Below are positions 1 to 5,421 of a stretch of 6,664 bases of DNA, piece after piece (the stretch's first letter is position 1; every line of letters begins with the position of its first letter). Source of the DNA: Arenicella sp. GTDB lineage: Bacteria > Pseudomonadota > Gammaproteobacteria > Arenicellales > Arenicellaceae. The translations under genes were made by a program, and so were the position numbers. Below the pieces are notes generated by a model. It was given only the letters and a program-made list of their open reading frames with translations. It was not told where the DNA came from and did no database searches. The stretch spans positions 1-6,664 of the forward strand of contig JAHHOC010000251.1 in the NCBI GenBank assembly GCA_018677115.1. The letters are read 5' to 3'.

Positions 1-735
1 ACCGACTATGGGGTTGAGTTTGAACAGGTCCCAGCCGGTTACAGCGGCCCTTTGTATGCCGAAATTGCGCCGCTTACTTTTAGCATCCTGGTTCGCCAGG
101 GCTCAAGATTGTCGCAGCTGCGGGTTCGCGCCGGGCTGCCGTGTATCGATGATGTGGGGCACTTCAAACTGCAGTCTGAACAGAGTCTGGTAGACACCCA
201 GTTGCAGGCAGCAGACATCAGGAATGGTGTGCCGATCAGCGTTGATTTAGGTGGCGAGCAGCCAGGTGGCTTGATTGGTTACCGGGCCAAGCGCCACTCG
301 GGGGTGGTGGATGTGGACAAGCGTGCGGCATTGCCTGCCAGCCTGTACTGGGAGCCATTGTACGCACACAATAAACAGCTTATTTTGGACCCCGGTGAGT
401 TTTATATCCTGGTGTCGAAAGAAGCAGTCCATGTGCCGCCCGATTATGCCGCAGAAATGAATCCTTATGACAATCTGGTGGGAGAGTTCCGGGTGCACTA
501 TGCGGGCTTTTTCGATCCCGGGTTCGGTGCTCCCTCTGCCGGCGGTGGTGGAGCGCGGGCGGTTCTGGAAGTCCGCTCATTTGATGTTCCGTTTCTGCTT
601 GAAGATGGGCAAAGCGTCGGTCGCCTGGTCTATGAATCGATGTTGGAGACCCCCGACAGGATTTACGGACAGGGCTTGCAATCGAACTACCAGGCGCAAG
701 GATTGAAGTTGAGCAAGCACTTTATCAGCGACTAG
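1..735 (+). CDS. dcd: 2'-deoxycytidine 5'-triphosphate deaminase, long two-domain form (5' partial)
   Basis: The frame is open from base 1 and ends at TAG 733-735, giving 244 C-terminal residues of a protein that in this family is usually about 360 long. dCTP deaminase converts dCTP to dUTP and ammonia in the cytosol, feeding dUTPase and thymidylate synthase. Two dUTPase-fold segments are visible. The first has VPAGYSGPLYAEIAPLTF followed by QLRVRAGLP. The second has FFDPGFG, then GGARAVLEVRSFDVPF and LLEDGQSVGRLVYE. The second resembles the PGW/LE segment of ordinary Dcd, where the Glu of 'LEV' would be the catalytic Glu (family knowledge; the alignment is mine, by eye). This tandem form (Pfam DCD type) is best known from alphaproteobacteria, whereas classical gammaproteobacterial Dcd is a single domain of about 190 residues. 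An internal ATG at 52 is not the start, because homology-like sequence continues upstream of it. A stem-loop follows at 749-768. Confidence 0.85.
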   Translation, partial: TDYGVEFEQVPAGYSGPLYAEIAPLTFSILVRQGSRLSQLRVRAGLPCIDDVGHFKLQSEQSLVDTQLQAADIRNGVPISVDLGGEQPGGLIGYRAKRHSGVVDVDKRAALPASLYWEPLYAHNKQLILDPGEFYILVSKEAVHVPPDYAAEMNPYDNLVGEFRVHYAGFFDPGFGAPSAGGGGARAVLEVRSFDVPFLLEDGQSVGRLVYESMLETPDRIYGQGLQSNYQAQGLKLSKHFISD

Positions 736-748
736 CGGTATCCTGGAA

Positions 749-768
749 AATCACCCGCGTGGGTGATT
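749..768. terminator. Stem-loop after dcd, possible terminator
   Basis: AATCACCC (749-756), loop GCGT, GGGTGATT (761-768) form a perfect 8-bp stem with a tetraloop, 14 nt after the dcd stop. There is no U-tract on the + strand (CAATAG follows). Read on the - strand the stem runs into TTTT. It may be a weak or Rho-assisted terminator for dcd, or a binding site near the small-gene promoter. The stem is certain and its function is inferred. Confidence 0.4.
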
Positions 769-794
769 CAATAGCAGATGATGGCGATTAGAAT
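767..794 (+). promoter_or_regulatory. Weak sigma70-like promoter candidate for the small secreted protein gene
   Basis: TAGAAT at 789-794 matches the -10 consensus at five of six positions. TTCAAT at 767-772, with a 16-bp spacer, is a poor -35 (three of six). It lies about 75 bp upstream of the ATG at 869, and its -35 touches the right arm of the 749-768 hairpin. The rest of the 736-868 gap has no gene. It holds a short GCGCT-GGA-AGCGC hairpin at 830-842 followed by AATTTTC, in what would be the leader. Confidence 0.25.
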
Positions 795-858
795 GGATAC
801 CGGCTCAATCGAAGACAAAGGTAATAACAGCGCTGGAAGCGCAATTTTCAACTTACAT

Positions 859-863
859 GGAGA
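859..863 (+). promoter_or_regulatory. Ribosome binding site that selects the ATG at 869
   Basis: GGAGA lies five bases before ATG 869-871. The in-frame ATG at 857 overlaps this site and has no purine-rich site of its own, so 869 is the better start. Confidence 0.7.
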
Positions 864-868
864 CTACT

Positions 869-1150
869 ATGAGTATTTTAAAATCAAGCAAATATGGGTC
901 AGCGAATAGTTTGCTGCGGAAATTTAAATCGGCACTTATCACCAGCACCCTGCTTTTGAGCCTGGCTGCCGCCGGCATGCCGGCCAACGCTGCAAGTCAG
1001 TGCAAGAGCCTTGCAAATAATGCTTGTGCCGCCAACGCGGAATGCACTTGGGTGCAGGGCTATGAGCGTAAAGACGGCCGCACGGTGAAGTCATTTTGCC
1101 GCGCTAAAGCAAAACCAAAAACGCCGAAAAAAACCACTAGCAGGTCTTAG
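869..1150 (+). CDS. Small secreted four-cysteine protein, function unknown
   Basis: This encodes 93 residues from ATG 869 (97 if the ATG at 857 were used). The start is chosen from the GGAGA at 859-863. Residues 1-41 look like a Sec signal peptide: a basic n-region with RKFK, the hydrophobic stretch SALITSTLLLSLAAAG, and a cleavage site after PANA. The mature part is about 52 residues, with cysteines at 45, 53, 59 and 77 spaced C-x7-C-x5-C-x17-C. It contains AECTWVQGYERKDGRTVKSFCR and ends in a lysine/proline/threonine-rich tail (KAKPKTPKKTTSRS). Four cysteines in an exported protein suggest two disulfides, and the basic tail could bind DNA, lipid A or acidic polymers (inference). I have a general impression of similar uncharacterised small proteins with C-TWV-GY-RKDGR-VK-(F/Y)C, but cannot name a family. 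It is likely monocistronic, with its own leader and the 1173-1210 hairpin behind it. Confidence 0.75.
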   Translation: MSILKSSKYGSANSLLRKFKSALITSTLLLSLAAAGMPANAASQCKSLANNACAANAECTWVQGYERKDGRTVKSFCRAKAKPKTPKKTTSRS

Positions 1151-1155
1151 TGCTG

Positions 1156-1171
1156 GCCTTTAATTAAAGGC
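1156..1171. repeat. Perfect 16-nt palindrome in the convergent gap
   Basis: GCCTTTAATTAAAGGC is perfectly self-complementary with no loop. It sits six bases after the stop of the small secreted protein and just before the larger hairpin. As RNA it could form a hairpin with a few unpaired bases. As DNA it is a symmetric dimer-type site. It could also supply the U-rich stretch for a - strand terminator formed by the neighbouring hairpin. Confidence 0.7.
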
Positions 1172-1172
1172 T

Positions 1173-1210
1173 GCCGACCCGGGAGTTATGCACTAACTCC
1201 CGGAGTCGGC
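1173..1210. terminator. Long hairpin between convergent genes, probable bidirectional terminator
   Basis: Left arm GCCGACCCGGGAGTTA (1173-1188), loop TGCAC, right arm TAACTCCCGG then A then GTCGGC (1194-1210). This gives 16 base pairs with a single bulged A at 1204. It lies between the stop of the small secreted gene (1150) and the stop of cmoB (1215), where both transcripts should end. Neither side has a classical run of Us: TCAATC follows on +, and AGCCTTTAATT on -. It therefore acts either as an intrinsic-like terminator of modest strength or as a 3'-end stabiliser. Confidence 0.65.
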
Positions 1211-1214
1211 TCAA

Positions 1215-2183
1215 TCAAACAGCTTTGCGTGCAATAAATAACGCTCTTTTCGGTGCCGGGTAGCCTTCTATGGTTTTTTCCCGATCGGCTGGATCAAGAA
1301 AGTCGGCCAGGGAATGAAATTGCATCCAGTGGGTGCAGCGCTGTTCCGACCGCGATGTGCGGTTTTCATCAGCACAGCGGCCTTCCTCAAAGCCGGCTTC
1401 TGCCAGCTGTTGAAGAATTTTCTCAACCGTCATTATGCTCCATACGTTGCGCATCATCGCATAGCGATCCTGCGGGGTCAGAATGCCTCCTTCGGCCTCG
1501 TCAACTATCAAAGTTTCCAACACCAGTTCGCCGCCCGGCTGCAGCAAACCATACAATTCCTGCAGGTGCGCAACCGGATGCCGCCGGTGATACAGCACGC
1601 CCATGGACAATACGGTGTCAAAATACGCTAAGTCTGCGGGCATGTCCTCGATCCCCAACGGCAGCAAATCAAAGCGGGCATCGCGTGCGTAGTGTTGTAC
1701 CGCAAGGTGTTGTACCAGAAACCGCATCGACGGATCGATGCCCAGCACATAGTGCGCTCCGGCGCCCAGAATCCGCCAGCAATGATAGCCATTGCCGCAG
1801 CCAACATCTAGAACCCGGCGCCCATGCAAATCGGCAATATGTGGAGACAATCTCTGCCACTTCCAATCTGAGCGCCATTCGCTGTCAATATAGGTGCCGA
1901 AAAGGTTGTACGGTCCTTTGCGCCATGGCCGCAGTGCGTAGAGTGCATCGTACAATTGCACCGCCTGCAGATCATTAAGGTCATCACGATCGCCGATCTT
2001 TATCGCATCGCTGTCGAGTTCAACAATGCTGGGCATAACTGGCGGTAGTTTATCCAATTCGTTTAACCACTGGCTCAAATCCCCGTGTCTTGCAGGATTT
2101 GCGCGTCGCTTGATGGCTGTCGCAAAGTGGTTGCGCCAGGCGCTGAATTCACTGCGCCGGTAGAAATCGTCAAAATTGATCAC
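1215..2183 (-). CDS. cmoB: tRNA U34 carboxymethyltransferase CmoB
   Basis: CmoB transfers the carboxymethyl group of carboxy-SAM to 5-hydroxyuridine at the wobble position of tRNAs, giving cmo5U, which widens decoding of family-box codons. From the GTG at 2183 the protein has 322 residues (E. coli 323) and begins MINFDDFYRR, comparable to E. coli MIDFGNFYSL. The longer frame from ATG 2225 adds 14 residues (MAAKSAIRIIAGHQ) with no counterpart in E. coli and no visible Shine-Dalgarno site. Visible motifs are PWRKGP (86-91), EWRSDWKW (102-109), the SAM-fold motif LDVGCGNGYH (125-134), SMGVLYHRR (193-201), DFLDP (294-298) and EGYPAPKRALFIARK near the end. K89, Y198 and R313 match the carboxy-SAM ligands K91, Y200 and R315 of the E. 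coli enzyme, each shifted by two. The GTG overlaps the cmoA stop (GTGA), indicating translational coupling. Confidence 0.96.
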   Translation of the reverse strand: MINFDDFYRRSEFSAWRNHFATAIKRRANPARHGDLSQWLNELDKLPPVMPSIVELDSDAIKIGDRDDLNDLQAVQLYDALYALRPWRKGPYNLFGTYIDSEWRSDWKWQRLSPHIADLHGRRVLDVGCGNGYHCWRILGAGAHYVLGIDPSMRFLVQHLAVQHYARDARFDLLPLGIEDMPADLAYFDTVLSMGVLYHRRHPVAHLQELYGLLQPGGELVLETLIVDEAEGGILTPQDRYAMMRNVWSIMTVEKILQQLAEAGFEEGRCADENRTSRSEQRCTHWMQFHSLADFLDPADREKTIEGYPAPKRALFIARKAV

Positions 2184-2917
2184 TTGATGGCCAGCAATGA
2201 TACGAATTGCAGATTTTGCAGCCATGGGGTAACAATTCGATATCCTGCATCGCGCATTCTATTAATGTGCACATCGATTGTTTCCGGGATCAGCACATCT
2301 TCCAGGGCGTCTCTTTTCTGGCTGATCTCAAGCTGGCTGTAACCCTGGTCGGCTTTGTATTGGTGGTGAATGTCGATTAATGTTCGATTTGTCTCAGGGT
2401 CAGCGAAGCAGACCTTCTCTGAAACAATCAGTATGCCGCCGGGTTCGCTGGCGTCGTATATTTTTCGAATCAGGTAATCGCGCTTCTCAAGCTCAATAAA
2501 TTGCAGGGTGAAGTTCATCAACACCATGTCAGCCGACTCGATCGGATAGTCGAGTATGTCTGCGCATTGCATCGACAGGTCGCATTCATAGGTATCCGCA
2601 CAGCGCGCTATTGCTTGACTTGCCTGCTCAATCATCGCAGCGGAATTATCGATGCCAATGATAGTTCCCTTGCCACCGCGCAGCGCCTCCGCCATGGCCA
2701 GCATACCCGCGCCCAGCGAGCATCCCAGATCGTAATATCGCCCCTGTGGTGGTGCACAACAGCGAATCAAACTGGGCAGCATCTGCAGGATTTGCCGGTA
2801 GCCGGGCACCGAGCGCGAAATCATATCTTCGAATATTGCGGCTACTTCCGCATCAAAACGAAACTTTTCGGTCACTGTTCGGGGTACGCCGAACATCTGG
2901 TCTTTACTGCCATTCAT
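2180..2917 (-). CDS. cmoA: Carboxy-S-adenosyl-L-methionine synthase CmoA
   Basis: CmoA uses prephenate and SAM to make carboxy-SAM, the donor used by CmoB; this is a cytosolic enzyme. The 245 residues align end to end with E. coli CmoA (247). Visible motifs are FDAEVAAIFEDMISRSVPGY (21-40), YDLGCSLGAG (62-71, SAM loop), IGIDNSAAMIE (88-98), NFTLQF (135-140), PGGILIVSEK (159-168) and YSQLEISQKR (193-202). R202 corresponds to E. coli R199, the residue that contacts the carboxylate of carboxy-SAM across the dimer. The ATG at 2917 gives an N-terminus (MNGSKDQMF) colinear with E. coli MSHRDTLF, so it is preferred over the internal ATG at 2896. No strong Shine-Dalgarno site is seen before it (AGG only two bases away). 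It is the first gene of a two-gene operon, and its stop overlaps the cmoB GTG. Confidence 0.96.
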   Translation of the reverse strand: MNGSKDQMFGVPRTVTEKFRFDAEVAAIFEDMISRSVPGYRQILQMLPSLIRCCAPPQGRYYDLGCSLGAGMLAMAEALRGGKGTIIGIDNSAAMIEQASQAIARCADTYECDLSMQCADILDYPIESADMVLMNFTLQFIELEKRDYLIRKIYDASEPGGILIVSEKVCFADPETNRTLIDIHHQYKADQGYSQLEISQKRDALEDVLIPETIDVHINRMRDAGYRIVTPWLQNLQFVSLLAIK

Positions 2918-2952
2918 GGCCTGGGATTTTACTCTTATTTACGCTAGTTAAT

Positions 2953-2981
2953 TTGAAACTCGGGGCATGCTCTGACATTAT
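2953..2981 (+). promoter_or_regulatory. Candidate promoter for the exported DUF4329 gene
   Basis: TTGAAA (2953-2958) is four of six to the -35 consensus. After 17 bases comes CATTAT (2976-2981), four of six to the -10. The predicted start lies about 25 bases before ATG 3014. Its -10 shares bases with the opposing TATAAT, so the two promoters would compete. It is weak as a sequence match. Confidence 0.3.
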
Positions 2982-2982
2982 A
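2977..2982 (-). promoter_or_regulatory. Consensus -10 element for cmoAB in the divergent region
   Basis: On the - strand, 2982 to 2977 reads TATAAT, a perfect -10, about 60 bases before the cmoA ATG. I find no good -35 at a 16-18 bp spacing (the region is CCCGCG-like) and no TGn extension, so it may need an activator or be fortuitous. The 96-bp gap 2918-3013 must serve both divergent genes. Confidence 0.4.
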
Positions 2983-3013
2983 AATCATCGTTCTATTTCC
3001 GCGGGACAACATT

Positions 3014-4426
3014 ATGCAAACAGGCTTTGTAGCCGGCCGTCACACCGCCTGGATCCGCTGTCTGGGGGTGGTTCTCCTGTTTGCCGCCAGCGCTGTTCAG
3101 GCCAGCGGCGATGCCTCAATCTGGGCTTCACCATCGGCTAATTCCTACTCTGTCTCCGCGTTCACTGCCAAGGGAGCTACAGCCACACATCTACAGGCGT
3201 TGCAGCAACAGCAGCAAAATTCATTACAGGTGACCCAGTTTCTTGGCAACGGTAATGCACTAGCGATGCGCTATTCACAGGCTCTACAGCAACGCGACAT
3301 TGCGCTTGGATACACCTGGAAGGATGCTACGCTTTCATATATGTCGGGATCCGGTGAGGATTATGCGGAGCTCGGCGGGCAGTATACCGGCGTTGACCCT
3401 TATCTGTTTCACGGTGGCTGGAAGCAGCAATTCGACTACGACGGTTTTGCCGTTGACTACAGAGTGGGCTCTTTTGGCCACCTGCAGTACGGTCAGGCAA
3501 CTATGCGTTCTGATGGGTTGCTCGACCGCACAGCCAGGTATATGGAGTGGTCAAACAGTCGCCTGTTTGCCCGCGCTACCCGCTTCGTCCGCGGTGGTGA
3601 GGCCATTGGCAGCGGCCTCGATGCAGGAATTAATTTCGGCAATAAGAGACTGGCCATTCAGACCATGGATCTCGAAAATGACAGGAGCATGCAGCGCATC
3701 CGGCTGCAGTTAGACGGCAACAGGACTCGTCAATACTGGTTTGATATTGCCTCCCACCGCAATGCCCTGTATCGGGAAAATGACGACGTTCGGATGATGT
3801 TTACATTTAAAACAATGCTGGGCGCAAAATCGTTGGCTTCCTACGCGGATGAAAATAACCGCGTGGGGAACCCAGCAGCAAGCCCTGATGACGATCCTGA
3901 AGGGAGTCCTGATGCTGCCCCTGCAGCGAAGAAAAGGAACCCCTGGATTGCACGTGGCTTGTTAATCGGCGTCGGCGTGGCCGCAGCGGCGGGCGGCTCG
4001 AGTTCGGGCTCGCCGGTGGCAGACCGGATGTTGCGTTTCAAGACCCAATCGGAAGCTGCGCTAGGCGTATTGAACGGCATTAATCCTACTTCTATTCGTG
4101 AAAACCGCGAATATGGGGGCTGGGTATTTATCAATCCAGATGCCAGCTACGCGTCAACCACCCCTAAGAAAGGCGAGGCCACCAAGGTGCAGTTGCCGCC
4201 CCGTTCGGTAGTGATTCCATCCGGTTCGCGCGCCACTGCTTCCTACCATACCCACGCTGCCTATGATCCCAGGTATGACAATGAAAATTTTTCACAACGG
4301 GACCTGGATAATGACAAGGAACTCGGGCTGGATGGCTACCTTGCAACACCCGCAGGTCAATTCAAATATCACAATGTGACTACCGGTGAGATACTGGTGC
4401 TCGGCAGGGTTGCCACTGGCGGTTAA
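3014..4426 (+). CDS. Exported beta-rich protein with C-terminal DUF4329 (JAB/JAMM-like) domain
   Basis: 470 residues; GGGA at 3003-3006 lies seven bases before the ATG. Residues 1-30 form a signal peptide (CLGVVLLFAASAVQA, cleavage before SGD). Residues 31-275 are rich in alternating hydrophobic/polar stretches ending in aromatics, e.g. ALAMRYSQAL, DIALGYTWKDATLSYM, FAVDYRVGSFGHLQYG, RLFARATRFVRGG, IRLQLDG and VRMMFTFKTML. They suggest consecutive beta strands, a small barrel or sandwich. A glutamine run (64-68) lies early. Residues 281-309 are an acidic/proline/alanine linker; 311-328 (WIARGLLIGVGVAAAAGG) is a short hydrophobic segment followed by SSSGS. The C-terminus (about 340-468) resembles DUF4329, known from the ends of Rhs and other secreted proteins: REYGGW with E366, then H412-T-H414, F426-S427-x-x-D430 and GYLATPAGQFKYH. 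E, HxH and SxxD recall the JAMM zinc site, with a longer HxH-to-S spacer. Peptidase or toxin activity is inference. No immunity gene is recognisable beside it. Confidence 0.72.
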   Translation: MQTGFVAGRHTAWIRCLGVVLLFAASAVQASGDASIWASPSANSYSVSAFTAKGATATHLQALQQQQQNSLQVTQFLGNGNALAMRYSQALQQRDIALGYTWKDATLSYMSGSGEDYAELGGQYTGVDPYLFHGGWKQQFDYDGFAVDYRVGSFGHLQYGQATMRSDGLLDRTARYMEWSNSRLFARATRFVRGGEAIGSGLDAGINFGNKRLAIQTMDLENDRSMQRIRLQLDGNRTRQYWFDIASHRNALYRENDDVRMMFTFKTMLGAKSLASYADENNRVGNPAASPDDDPEGSPDAAPAAKKRNPWIARGLLIGVGVAAAAGGSSSGSPVADRMLRFKTQSEAALGVLNGINPTSIRENREYGGWVFINPDASYASTTPKKGEATKVQLPPRSVVIPSGSRATASYHTHAAYDPRYDNENFSQRDLDNDKELGLDGYLATPAGQFKYHNVTTGEILVLGRVATGG

Positions 4427-5314
4427 ATGATTCAACAGGTTTTCGCGATTGTCGCGCCACTATTCCTCATAGTTGGCGTGGGCTATTTCTATGGTTCCCG
4501 GGTCAGGCCCGAGATGCGCATTATCAATCAGCTGATCATGGATGTGTTTATGCCAGCGCTGATTTTGCATGTCATGATTCAGGATGATTTTTATCCGCTG
4601 CAGTATTTGACCCTGATGATGGCTGGTGCGGGGGTGATGTTGGGTTCCGGTGTGGCGGCATACGCCGTGGCGGGGATGTTAAATTTTCCCTGGCGATCGT
4701 TTGTACCACCTGCCATGTTCTGCAATTGGGCTAATCTGGGCTTGCCGCTGTATGTGTTTGCGCTCGGCGAACAAGCGCTGGGCGGAGGCGTGATGCTGGT
4801 GGTAGTGGGCAACATTCTGTGTTTTACCGTAGGTACCTATATTTATTCCGGTAAGTTATCTGGTTTTGAGGTATTGAAAACCCCGATAATCGCCGCTGTG
4901 GTACTGGTCGGCGCCATTAATGCCGCCGATATGCAAATACCCTCCTTTATCAACCAGCCGCTCAATATGCTGGGGCAGGTTGCCATTCCACTGATGTTGT
5001 TTTCGCTGGGCGTGCGCCTGACCCGCATAAGCTGGAGCGATTCAGCAGCCGGCCTGGTGATGGCGGTATTATGCCCGGTGGCAGGCGTCGCAATTGCGTT
5101 GTTGCTGTGCCAGCTATTGCCGCTCAATGAGCTGCAGCAGAACATTTTGTTGCTGTTTGGCGTGTTGCCGCCGGCAGTTATCAATTTCATGTTGGCTGAA
5201 CAATATAACCGTGACCCGGAGAAAGTTGCCTCCATGGTGATGATTGGCAATCTGACCGCCATAATCTCGATACCCTTGATGTTGTTTTTTGTTCTTGCGC
5301 CGGGTTCGGCCTGA
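4427..5314 (+). CDS. AEC-family (auxin efflux carrier-like) transporter
   Basis: 295 residues, very hydrophobic, with about ten predicted membrane helices (roughly 6-23, 31-50, 60-83, 92-112, 119-140, 152-168, 183-199, 206-230, 238-256, 270-291), placing it in the inner membrane. Family-like features are the short N-terminal segment APLFLIVGVGYFYG, FMPALILH (41-48), NWANLGLPLYVFALGE (100-115), GQVAIPLMLFSLG (183-195) with a helix-breaking proline, and LPPAVINFMLAEQYNRDPE (247-265). AEC proteins export or exchange organic anions such as malonate or malate, and some auxin-like compounds. The substrate here cannot be read from sequence. The ATG directly abuts the TAA of the exported DUF4329 gene (TAA-ATG, 4424-4429), so the two are probably co-transcribed and translationally coupled. 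Only a weak GGCGG-like site, inside the preceding gene, serves as ribosome binding site. About 107 bases separate its stop from fabA. Confidence 0.9.
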   Translation: MIQQVFAIVAPLFLIVGVGYFYGSRVRPEMRIINQLIMDVFMPALILHVMIQDDFYPLQYLTLMMAGAGVMLGSGVAAYAVAGMLNFPWRSFVPPAMFCNWANLGLPLYVFALGEQALGGGVMLVVVGNILCFTVGTYIYSGKLSGFEVLKTPIIAAVVLVGAINAADMQIPSFINQPLNMLGQVAIPLMLFSLGVRLTRISWSDSAAGLVMAVLCPVAGVAIALLLCQLLPLNELQQNILLLFGVLPPAVINFMLAEQYNRDPEKVASMVMIGNLTAIISIPLMLFFVLAPGSA

Positions 5315-5333
5315 CGCCTTGATTTTTTCGAGT

Positions 5334-5362
5334 TTGGGAGTAACCTTGAGCCCCCAAATAAT
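5334..5362 (+). promoter_or_regulatory. Sigma70-type promoter for fabA, overlapped by an inverted repeat
   Basis: TTGGGA (5334-5339, four of six to -35), a 17-bp spacer and AATAAT (5357-5362, five of six to -10) predict a start near 5369, about 53 bases before the fabA ATG at 5422. An inverted repeat TTTGGG (5333-5338) / CCCAAA (5353-5358) spans the -35 and touches the -10. This is where a repressor could sit. It does not look like the known FadR or FabR operators as I remember them. Confidence 0.5.
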
Positions 5363-5411
5363 CGCAATAACGGGATTGGTTAATGAACCTCAAGTGGCTC
5401 ATTGATGATCT

Positions 5412-5417
5412 AGAGGA
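5412..5417 (+). promoter_or_regulatory. Ribosome binding site that selects the fabA start at 5422
   Basis: AGAGGA lies four bases before ATG 5422-5424. The alternative in-frame ATG at 5383 adds 13 residues ([13 protein letters not shown]) that FabA proteins lack, and it has no comparable site. Confidence 0.7.
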
Positions 5418-5421
5418 TGCT

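Noticed and set aside
247..706. Several short frames on both strands within dcd
   Set aside because: They are shadows of the dcd reading frame, which has clear family motifs throughout.
1253..1978. 241-codon open frame on the + strand
   Set aside because: It is antisense to cmoB, whose protein is conserved with all ligand residues. The translated frame has no recognisable domain and a random-looking Pro/Arg/Ser/Ala composition.
2501..3141. Overlapping + strand open frames of 148 and 131 codons
   Set aside because: They lie antisense to cmoA and out of frame with the 3014 gene, with no motif or ribosome binding site.
3200..3220. Glutamine-codon run as a tandem repeat
   Set aside because: The CAG/CAA run is only about five codons with mixed codons, part of a normal coding sequence rather than a microsatellite of note.
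3014..5314. A toxin-immunity pair or contact-dependent system
   Set aside because: DUF4329 invites this reading, but there is no Rhs, PAAR, VgrG or two-partner secretion gene and no small immunity gene. The next gene is a transporter and the flanks are housekeeping genes.
5305..5330. Intrinsic terminator after the AEC transporter (GGC-CTGAC-GCC then TTGATTTTTT)
   Set aside because: There is a T-run, but the stem is only three base pairs and is offset from it, so I cannot support a terminator.
4843..5367. 174-codon open frame on the - strand
   Set aside because: It is antisense to the AEC transporter and the fabA promoter. It is a compositional shadow with no motif.
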